7,734 bases of DNA from NCBI GenBank assembly GCA_013140875.1, contig JABFSB010000085.1:1-7734 (forward strand), read 5' to 3'. Made by a program: the position numbers and the translations under genes. The notes beneath the pieces are model-generated. The model did not search any database. It was not told the origin of the DNA and saw only the letters and a list, made by a program, of their open reading frames with translations. This document shows, one piece after another, positions 1 to 6,263 of the stretch (the first letter of the stretch is position 1; each line of letters begins with the position of its first letter). This stretch comes from Acidobacteriota bacterium. Lineage in GTDB: Bacteria; Acidobacteriota; Blastocatellia; Pyrinomonadales; Pyrinomonadaceae.

Positions 1-196
1 CAAAGGGGCATAATCCGAATTTTTCATGGCAGCGTCGTTACGGAGCGTTCACCGTTAGTTCGTCCGTCGCGGACAGGTGCGTTTGTATATCAAGAATCAG
101 AAAAACCACCACGCGAAGCAGCCGTTTGAGAATGAATATCTTGAGTTGTTGGAGAAGCATGGCGTTGAATTTAATCGTCAGTATTTATGGGATTGA
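1..196 (+). pseudogene. 3' remnant of a REP-associated tyrosine transposase (RAYT, Y1_Tnp / IS200-like), frameshifted
   Basis: Two reading frames together give the typical C-terminal tail of RAYT transposases. Bases 3-77 read FSWQRRYGAFTVS followed by SSVADR. The next frame, from about base 80, reads YIKNQKNHH, then an FENEYLELLEKHGVEF stretch, and ends QYLWD with TGA at 194-196. The family normally shows WQ.GYGAFSVS, then YI.NQ..HH, then ..LWD in one frame. Inserting a single G in the GG at 76-77 restores one continuous frame (ADRVRLYIKNQ), so one base appears to be missing. A TAG at 56-58 closes the second frame upstream. The catalytic HUH and tyrosine region lies outside the window. RAYTs process REP palindromes, and REP-like stem-loops follow immediately. 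An assembly error is the alternative to a true pseudogene. The family call is fairly secure; the pseudogene status is less so. Confidence 0.75.
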
Positions 197-200
197 TGTC

Positions 201-294
201 GCGTGTTTCACACGCTCCGTAGTCGGTATCGTTCGGTCTACAGGTTACGCTTCGCTCCACCTATAGCTAAAGTTATGTGGCGTGCTCCGCACGC
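201..294. repeat. REP-like array of three stem-loops between the RAYT remnant and the lipid gene
   Basis: Three inverted repeats are packed into the gap. The first is GCGTGT (201-206) with ACACGC (210-215), a perfect 6-bp stem with a 3-base loop. The second is CTACAGGT (238-245) with ACCTATAG (259-266), an 8-bp stem with one mismatch. The third is GCGTGC (280-285) with GCACGC (289-294), a perfect 6-bp stem with a 3-base loop. The outer two are close variants and both are followed by a T. Their position directly behind a RAYT C-terminus fits a REPtron-type arrangement. The last stem ends 7 bases before the next ATG, so it occupies the expected leader of that gene. I see no convincing promoter or strong ribosome-binding site in 197-301. 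Confidence 0.65.
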
Positions 295-301
295 TTAAGA
301 A

Positions 302-3300
302 ATGAAATTATCACCAACAGAAATATTTAAGGGCAAGAAGATCTTCTTCATCGGCGGCACCGGATTCGTCGGGAAGGTTACGTTGTCGATGCTGCTGCAT
401 AATTTTCCGGATATCGGGAAGGTTTATGCGACCGTTAGGGCTAGGGACGCGAATGAGTCGAAGATACGGTTTTGGACGAGTATTGTTACCTCGCCGACGT
501 TTGATCCGCTGCGTGAGAAATACGGCGAGGGGTTTGAGGATTTTATAAAGAGCAAGGTTGTGCCGGTGAATGGCGATGTCGGGAATGCATTTCTTGGGCT
601 TGATGAAAAGGAAGCCAAGAAGATAATGCGCGACACCGACATCATTATCAACGGTGCCGGGAATGTGACGTTTAATCCGCCGCTTGAATCTGCGTTGCGG
701 ACGAACGTGGTCGGGTCGAACAATATTATCAAGATGGCGCGGATGATGAAGAAGCCGCGGCTGGTGCATGTTTCGACTTGTTTTGTGGCGGGCAAACGTT
801 CGGGGGCGATTTGGGAAAACGAGCCGGTGGTCGGGTATTTTCCGCGGAAGAATGAGTTGGTCGGGACGACGTTCGATGTGAATCGAGAGGTCGAGGATTG
901 TGCTCGTTTGAGCGAACAGGCACGTCAGGAAGCGGACGACGCAGTACAGGCGGCTAAGTTTCGTGAGTTGGCCCGATGTCGCTTTATTGAAGAAGGCCGC
1001 GATCCGGATGATGAATCGGAATTGAAGTCGGCGATCTTTCGCGAACGCAAGATGTGGATACGCGAACGGACGACCGAGCTAGGTGCCGAGCGTGCCGAGT
1101 ATTGGGGTTGGACGAATATATATACATATTCGAAATCGTTGGCGGAGCAGATCATTGCCGGGCAGGACGATATCGTGAAGACGCTTGTTAGGCCTTCGAT
1201 CGTTGAATCGTCGCAGTCGTATCCTTTCCCGGGCTGGAACGAAGGGTTTACTACGACCGCTCCGTTGATATTGATCGCGTTAAGAGGCCAGCCGGTAATT
1301 CCTGTCAATGAGAAACTGATCCTCGACGTTATCCCAGTCGATATGGTCGCGGGCGTGATAATCGCGGCGGCGATGAATGCGCTGGTCGACCCGAATCCGC
1401 CGCTGGTGTTTCAGGCGTCGTCGGGCGATTCGAATCCGAACGATATGAAGCGGATCGTCGGGCTGGTCGGGTTGTACAAGCGGCAGCATTTTGAAGAGAA
1501 AGAGACGGGAAACAAGATCGCGAACAAGCTGGCGGGAATGGTCGAGGCAATTCCGGTGAAGCAGCGGGCGTATGAATTAACGAGTGCGCCGATGCTGAAC
1601 AAATTGGCAAAACGAGCCGACGATCTGATGGATCGTGCTACGCCGCGGTGGGGCGGCGGACGGATCGGCACCATTTCCGACCTGAAAAAATCAACCGAGG
1701 ATTTCAAACGCGCGACGCAGGAGACGATGGACGCGTTTGCGATGTTTAAGCCGTTCATGATCGATAATGAATATCTATATCGGTCGGACAACGTGCGGGC
1801 GTTGATGTCGGTTGTTAAGGAGAAGGAAAAACATCTGCTGCCGTGGTATCCGGAACGGCTGGATTGGTACGACTATTGGCTGAACGTTCATTTTCCGGGA
1901 ATGCGGAAATGGGTGTTGCCGACGCTTGAGGAAGAGCTGAAAATTCAGGAGAGGCGTTCTTATACTTATCGCGATCTGCTCGATCTGTTTGATACTTCGG
2001 TCAAGCGGTTCCCGACCCGCGTTGCGATGCGGATCGAGCGGAATGGACGGAAGGAGCAGTATACCTTCGAGGATGTTCGCGAACTGACGCTGCGGGCTGC
2101 GGGTTTTCTCGCGAAAAACGGCATAAAGCAGGGCGACCGCGTGATCCTGTTTTCGAACAACATGCCGGAATGGGGAATGACCTATTTCGGAATCCTAAAA
2201 GCGGGCGCGACGGCGATTCCGATCGATCCGGCTTCGTCGGTGGACGAGATAGTCAATTTCGCGAAGGCGGGTGAGGCTTCGGCGATTATTTTGAGTCCTA
2301 AGCTGGCGGCGGAGAATCCAGATCTGAAAGAAAGACTTTCGGCGGCGTTTGAGACTGGGGGTAAAACACGCAAGCGGGACGCTTGCGGTCCGACGATTTG
2401 GACATTCGACGAAGTTTTCGAAATGCCGGACGAGGTTGAGGAGTCGAAACGACTCGCCTTGCTGCCGCCGAAGGTTTTGTCTAATGCGGTTGCTTCGCTG
2501 ATCTTCACCTCCGGTACGACCGGCAAGCCGAAGGCGGTGATGTTGTCGCACAAAAATTTCACGAACATGATCTCGATGCTTTCGAGCGTACTCGACATGG
2601 ACCTGACGGACGGCGTTTTGTCGGTGCTGCCGATGCATCATACGTTTGAATTTTCAGCCGGATTTTTGACCCCGTTTTCGAATGGGACGCAGATCACTTA
2701 TTTGAATGAGCTAACGGCTGAAGATTTGTCGAAGACGATCGAGAACGGCCATGTGACCGGAATGGTCGGCGTACCGGCTTTGTGGGAGATGCTGCATCGG
2801 CGAATCAAAACTCGATTGCGTGAACGCGGGGATTGGATCGCGGATCTGGCTGATAACGTGATCGAATTTAACGCCTGGATACGCGACAACACTCCGTTCA
2901 ATCTTGGCCCGATCGTATTTTTCCCGATCCATCAAGGGATGGGTGGGAAGATGCGTTACTTAATCTCAGGCGGATCGGCGTTGAGTGAGAAGGTGCAGAA
3001 AGATTTGCACGGGCTTGGGTTCACCGTGCTTGAAGGTTACGGATTGACCGAAAGCTCGCCGGTGCTGACCGTCGCCCGGCCGGGCAATAAGCTGCTGCGC
3101 GGCAGCGTCGGAAAACCGCTGCCGGGCGTCGAGGTAAAGATCGACAACCCGGACGACAACGGCGTCGGCGAGGTGCTGGCCCGCGGGCAGAATGTGATGC
3201 TCGGGTACTACAACAATGAAGAAGCCACCGAAGCCGTGTTGCAGGACCGCTGGCTGCGGACGGGTGATCTGGGCCGGATCGATGAGGACGGAAATTTATT

Positions 3301-4753
3301 TATCGTCGGCCGGTCGAAGGATGTGATCATCGATTCGAACGGAAAAAATATTTATCCGGACGAGATCGAAGACCTTTATTCGAAATCCGGCTTCATAAAA
3401 GAATTGAGCGTCGTCGGCCTCCCGGATGAGGACGGCGGGGAAAAGATCGCGACACTGGTGGTGCCCGATTATGAGCATGAAATATCTTTGTCGCGGGCCG
3501 AGGTTAATAAAAAAATCGAGGAACATTTTCGCGAAATATCGGCGGGCCTTGCGTTCTTTAAACGTGTCAAGGTTCTGCACGTGACGCCGTTCGAACTTCC
3601 GCGCACAGCAACGCGAAAAGTAAAACGGCCCGAGGTGGTCGAGATGCTGCAGGCCCTCGAAGATCGCGATAAACGCAAGACGAAAGCGGCTGTCGAGTCC
3701 AAAGGTGACGACAATGTGATGTGGATCCGCAAGATCGTCGCGACCGTTTCGAACCGACCGCTGTCCGATGTTGCAGTCGAGGACAAACTGGCCGACCTCG
3801 GGTTCGATTCATTGATGTTTGTCGAATTGCAGGCCGCGGTCGAGGATGCGGGAGGACGCGTTCTTTCGCCCGATACGCTGAACGAAGTGCAGACGGTTCG
3901 AGAACTGCTGACGGCGGTTCAGCGGTTGGATAAATCGAAAAAGCTGGCCGACGAACCGCGGGTTGAAGAGAAAAAAGACGATGAGGAGATTTTTATTCCT
4001 TCACTGGTGCGGCGGATCGGAAATGCGGCGGTCGATTTTGCGCAGGAGCGACTTTACACGAACGTGCTTGATACCACCATTGAGGGCGAAGGGAATGTGC
4101 CGCAGCACGTGAATTTCATAGTCGCGCCGAATCATGCCTCGCACATCGATACCGGCCTCGTTAAGAAAGCCTTGGGCAAAGACGTAGCAGAGCAAACCGT
4201 TGCCGTTGCAGCAGCCGATTACTGGTTCGACACGAAATACAAACGGGCGTATATGAACAATTTCACAACGCTGGTTCCGATCGAACGCACGGGAAGCCTA
4301 AGGCAGTCATTGCGCCACGTGACGCAAATCCTGAACGAAGGCTACAACGCACTTATCTTTCCTGAAGGTACGCGTTCGACAACAGGCGAGATAGCCGAAT
4401 TCAAACCTGTCATAGGCTACCTTGCCCTAAATCAAAAGATCGGCATTTTACCGATCTATTTGTCAGGAACTTTTAAGGCTTATCCGAAAGGGATGACAAT
4501 CCCGAAGCGCCAAAGTCTCGGCGCCCAAATCGGAGCAAAAATCGGCCGCTTTCTTCCTTACGAAGAGCTTCGCGACATGACCGCGGGAGTGCCGAACACA
4601 GAGGCTTACCGCCTGATCGCCGCACGGGTTCAGTATGAGGTCGAGAATATGCGCGACGGGAAACGCGATAAGTTCGATGTCGCCGCGACGAGGAAAGCCT
4701 GGAAGGCAGAGCGGCGCAAGTCGCGAAAACAGGAGCCGGTTATCGATGAATAA
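302..4753 (+). CDS. Multidomain fatty acyl reductase / acyl-adenylate ligase / ACP / PlsC acyltransferase, ElbD-like
   Basis: This is a 1483-residue cytosolic or membrane-associated lipid enzyme.
Residues 10-370 form an extended-SDR fatty acyl reductase domain: GGTGFVG at 18-24, VSTCF at 157-161, catalytic Y274 and K278 (YxxxK), LVRPSIV at 295-301, IPVDMVAG at 344-351.
Residues 486-545 match the FAR C-terminal (Sterile) domain, ending HFPGMRKWVL.
Residues 550-1125 are an AMP-forming acyl ligase: TSGTTGKPK 736-744, GYGLTESSP 912-920, RTGDLG 986-991, GRSKDVI 1003-1009, and the likely catalytic lysine K1106.
Residues 1138-1210 are an acyl carrier protein with GFDSL and phosphopantetheine site S1170.
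Residues 1235-1450 are a PlsC acyltransferase: H1278 and D1283 (HX4D), IER 1327-1329, FPEGTRS 1353-1359.
All key residues are intact. A TAA at 296-298 is in frame just upstream, so ATG 302 is the only sensible start; its ribosome site is weak. By recollection, the set of activities matches ElbD, the multifunctional enzyme of myxobacterial ether-lipid synthesis. Wax-ester or other alkyl-lipid synthesis is the alternative. Confidence 0.9.
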   Translation: MKLSPTEIFKGKKIFFIGGTGFVGKVTLSMLLHNFPDIGKVYATVRARDANESKIRFWTSIVTSPTFDPLREKYGEGFEDFIKSKVVPVNGDVGNAFLGLDEKEAKKIMRDTDIIINGAGNVTFNPPLESALRTNVVGSNNIIKMARMMKKPRLVHVSTCFVAGKRSGAIWENEPVVGYFPRKNELVGTTFDVNREVEDCARLSEQARQEADDAVQAAKFRELARCRFIEEGRDPDDESELKSAIFRERKMWIRERTTELGAERAEYWGWTNIYTYSKSLAEQIIAGQDDIVKTLVRPSIVESSQSYPFPGWNEGFTTTAPLILIALRGQPVIPVNEKLILDVIPVDMVAGVIIAAAMNALVDPNPPLVFQASSGDSNPNDMKRIVGLVGLYKRQHFEEKETGNKIANKLAGMVEAIPVKQRAYELTSAPMLNKLAKRADDLMDRATPRWGGGRIGTISDLKKSTEDFKRATQETMDAFAMFKPFMIDNEYLYRSDNVRALMSVVKEKEKHLLPWYPERLDWYDYWLNVHFPGMRKWVLPTLEEELKIQERRSYTYRDLLDLFDTSVKRFPTRVAMRIERNGRKEQYTFEDVRELTLRAAGFLAKNGIKQGDRVILFSNNMPEWGMTYFGILKAGATAIPIDPASSVDEIVNFAKAGEASAIILSPKLAAENPDLKERLSAAFETGGKTRKRDACGPTIWTFDEVFEMPDEVEESKRLALLPPKVLSNAVASLIFTSGTTGKPKAVMLSHKNFTNMISMLSSVLDMDLTDGVLSVLPMHHTFEFSAGFLTPFSNGTQITYLNELTAEDLSKTIENGHVTGMVGVPALWEMLHRRIKTRLRERGDWIADLADNVIEFNAWIRDNTPFNLGPIVFFPIHQGMGGKMRYLISGGSALSEKVQKDLHGLGFTVLEGYGLTESSPVLTVARPGNKLLRGSVGKPLPGVEVKIDNPDDNGVGEVLARGQNVMLGYYNNEEATEAVLQDRWLRTGDLGRIDEDGNLFIVGRSKDVIIDSNGKNIYPDEIEDLYSKSGFIKELSVVGLPDEDGGEKIATLVVPDYEHEISLSRAEVNKKIEEHFREISAGLAFFKRVKVLHVTPFELPRTATRKVKRPEVVEMLQALEDRDKRKTKAAVESKGDDNVMWIRKIVATVSNRPLSDVAVEDKLADLGFDSLMFVELQAAVEDAGGRVLSPDTLNEVQTVRELLTAVQRLDKSKKLADEPRVEEKKDDEEIFIPSLVRRIGNAAVDFAQERLYTNVLDTTIEGEGNVPQHVNFIVAPNHASHIDTGLVKKALGKDVAEQTVAVAAADYWFDTKYKRAYMNNFTTLVPIERTGSLRQSLRHVTQILNEGYNALIFPEGTRSTTGEIAEFKPVIGYLALNQKIGILPIYLSGTFKAYPKGMTIPKRQSLGAQIGAKIGRFLPYEELRDMTAGVPNTEAYRLIAARVQYEVENMRDGKRDKFDVAATRKAWKAERRKSRKQEPVIDE
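2369..2387. repeat. Perfect palindrome inserted in frame within the ligase domain
   Basis: CGCAAGCG (2369-2376) and CGCTTGCG (2380-2387) form a perfect 8-bp stem around a GGA loop. It is translated as residues 690-696 (RKRDACG) of the multidomain enzyme, between the early strands of the ligase domain (AIILSP, 661-666) and its ATP-binding TSGTTG loop at 736. The segment falls in a glycine-rich and charged stretch, as expected of a tolerated surface loop. Its shape, a short perfect stem with a triloop, is that of a REP-type mobile palindrome. From one window I cannot show that it recurs elsewhere in the genome. Confidence 0.6.
4731..4735 (+). promoter_or_regulatory. Ribosome-binding site (AGGAG) deciding the GH47 start
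   Basis: AGGAG lies 10 bases before ATG 4746, inside the last codons of the upstream gene. It supports ATG 4746 over the far-upstream in-frame ATG at 4635, which would only add residues read out of frame from the acyltransferase domain. The spacing is slightly long. Confidence 0.55.
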
Positions 4754-6188
4754 GATTTTTTTACCACAGAGCCACGGAGGCACAGGGGTAAGGCCAGAAC
4801 TTATCTTATTTTTCGTCTTCTTGACGTTCGTCGCCGTCCTCACTCATAGTGCCGCGGCGCAGAATATCAATAAAGCGAACATTGCCGCGGAGGTTAAATC
4901 AGAGTTTCTTCACGCTTGGAACGGTTATAAAAAATACTGCACCGGGCACGACGATCTGAAGCCTCTCAGCAAAACGTGTCACGACTGGTACCCCGAGCCG
5001 CTGTTGATGACGCCGGTGGATGCGTTGGACACGATGTATCTGATGGGCCTGAAATCGGAGGCCGATGCGACGCGGGAGTACATAACGGCGAATCTGAAAT
5101 TCGATAAGAACATAGACGTTCAGAATTTCGAGATAACGATTCGTCTGCTCGGGGGCCTGCTGTCGAATTATCAAATCACGGGCGATAAGAAACTGCTTGC
5201 TATGGCCGAAGACCTGGGCACGCGGCTGCTGCCGGTTTTCGATTCGCCGACCGGCCTGCCGTATAAATACGTCAATTTAAAGACCGGCAAAACGCGCGGC
5301 GAAGTCACGAACCCGGCGGAAACGGGTACGTTGCTGATCGAGTTCGGCACACTCAGCAAGCTGACGAACAGACCCATTTTTTACGACAAGGCAAAACGTG
5401 CTTTGGTTGAAACGTATAAACGCCGATCGCCTATTGGGCTTGTCGGTACAAATATTAATGTAGAAACAGGGAAATGGACCAACGCCGACACGCATATCAG
5501 CGCCGAGATCGATTCTTATTACGAATATTTACTAAAATCCGCGATTCTTTTCGACGATGCCGAGTGTCGCTCGATGTGGGAAAATTCGATCACTAAGATA
5601 AATACGTACCTCGCTGATGAAAGCGAAGATATGAGCCGAAAGAACGTCACCGGCCCGATGAAAGTCGGCGAACTTTGGTACGGCCACGCGGACATGAACA
5701 CCGGCAAGCGATCGGAAACGACCACCGGAGCTTTGGATGCATTTTTTCCGGCGATTTTGGCTCTCGACGGTGATCTGAATCGCGCCCGGGCATTGCAGGA
5801 TTCGATGTTCAGGATGTGGCAGGTCCACGGCATCGAACCGGAGGTTTATAACTACAAGACCGGCAAGGTCGAACATGCCGGTTATCCGCTGCGGCCCGAG
5901 ATAGTCGAATCGACCTATTACCTTTATCAATATACAAAGGATCCAAAATATCTTGCGATGGGTAAGCAGATGTGGGAAGACTTTGTGAAATACTGCCGCA
6001 CGGAGGACGGCTACGCTCACCTCAAAAGCGTAGTGACGAAAGAAAAGTCCGACGCAATGCAGAGCTTTTTGTTTGCCGAAACTTTTAAGTATTTTTATCT
6101 TTTGTTTGCACCGGAAAAGACGCTGGATTTTAAGAAGATTGTGTTCAATACCGAGGCCCATCCGATTCGGCGAACGTGGAAGAATTAG
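4746..6188 (+). CDS. Secreted GH47 family (class I alpha-1,2-mannosidase-like) glycosidase
   Basis: This 480-residue protein has an N-terminal signal peptide: a hydrophobic stretch at about 18-33, with probable cleavage after SAAA at residue 38. The rest matches glycoside hydrolase family 47 along its length: VDALDTMYLMGL 91-102, NFEITIRLLGGLLS 127-140, AEIDSYYEYLLK 253-264, LRPEIVES 382-389 and FNTEAH 467-472. By family knowledge the catalytic carboxylates should be E129, D256 and E385, with T469 binding the calcium ion; all are present. The family hydrolyses alpha-1,2-mannosidic bonds with inversion. It is best known from eukaryotic N-glycan trimming and is less common in bacteria. The start overlaps the upstream stop by 8 bases (ATGAATAA), suggesting translational coupling. 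Residues 7-14 are encoded by a CACAGAGG-type repeat. The substrate in this organism is unknown. The family call is firm. Confidence 0.9.
   Translation: MNKIFLPQSHGGTGVRPELILFFVFLTFVAVLTHSAAAQNINKANIAAEVKSEFLHAWNGYKKYCTGHDDLKPLSKTCHDWYPEPLLMTPVDALDTMYLMGLKSEADATREYITANLKFDKNIDVQNFEITIRLLGGLLSNYQITGDKKLLAMAEDLGTRLLPVFDSPTGLPYKYVNLKTGKTRGEVTNPAETGTLLIEFGTLSKLTNRPIFYDKAKRALVETYKRRSPIGLVGTNINVETGKWTNADTHISAEIDSYYEYLLKSAILFDDAECRSMWENSITKINTYLADESEDMSRKNVTGPMKVGELWYGHADMNTGKRSETTTGALDAFFPAILALDGDLNRARALQDSMFRMWQVHGIEPEVYNYKTGKVEHAGYPLRPEIVESTYYLYQYTKDPKYLAMGKQMWEDFVKYCRTEDGYAHLKSVVTKEKSDAMQSFLFAETFKYFYLLFAPEKTLDFKKIVFNTEAHPIRRTWKN
4763..4788 (+). repeat. CACAGAGG-type tandem repeat, half copy, inside the GH47 signal peptide
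   Basis: Three imperfect units run head to tail: CCACAGAG (4764-4771), CCACGGAGG (4772-4780) and CACAGGGG (4781-4788). The same unit, in the same orientation, recurs at 6189-6215. I find no matching CTCTGTGG arm downstream here, so this is a half copy. It lies 17 bases inside the coding region and is translated as PQSHGGTG, the polar n-region just before the hydrophobic core of the signal peptide. Confidence 0.7.
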
Positions 6189-6254
6189 CCACAGAGGCCA
6201 CTGAGGACACAGAGGATTTTGGAACTTTTGATTGTTCTATGTGAACTCTGTGGC
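6189..6254. repeat. CACAGAGG-type repeat with complementary arm, forming a hairpin between genes
   Basis: The left arm has three 9-base units: CCACAGAGG (6189-6197), CCACTGAGG (6198-6206) and ACACAGAGG (6207-6215). The right arm CTCTGTGGC (6246-6254) is a perfect complement of GCCACAGAG at 6188-6196. An inner pairing of CACAGAGG (6208-6215) with TCTATGTG (6236-6243) has one mismatch and one wobble. The element begins at the last base of the GH47 stop codon and ends 9 bases before the next start. It fills the 75-base gap almost entirely. It has no U-tract typical of a terminator, but AAAAAG after it may serve as a weak ribosome site. Confidence 0.75.
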
Positions 6255-6263
6255 AAAAAGAAT

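Noticed and set aside
3721..3933. Plus-strand open frame within the carrier-protein region
   Set aside because: It is arginine-rich, has no family resemblance, and is entirely overlapped by the well-supported ACP frame.
4635..4745. Upstream in-frame extension of the GH47 reading frame
   Set aside because: It adds 37 arginine- and serine-rich residues read out of frame from the acyltransferase gene and would bury the signal peptide. ATG 4746 has an AGGAG upstream.
302..4753. Polyketide or nonribosomal synthase
   Set aside because: A ligase and a carrier are present, but there is no ketosynthase or condensation domain. The terminal domain is a PlsC glycerolipid-type acyltransferase.
5532..6161. 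Long minus-strand open frame opposite the GH47 gene
   Set aside because: It has no recognisable motif and mirrors the conserved GH47 coding frame. The other minus-strand frames opposite the large gene are rejected for the same reason.
4763..6215. CRISPR-like spaced repeats
   Set aside because: There are only two clusters of imperfect 8-9 base units, separated by a complete gene, with no regular spacers.
6189..6254. Rho-independent terminator after the GH47 gene
   Set aside because: The hairpin has a long loop, is not GC-rich, and has no T-run after it. It is better explained as a repeat element.
6219..6263. TTG start extending the SDR gene upstream
   Set aside because: The added residues come from the repeat hairpin and lie before the normal start of the Rossmann fold. 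ATG 6264 is a better fit.
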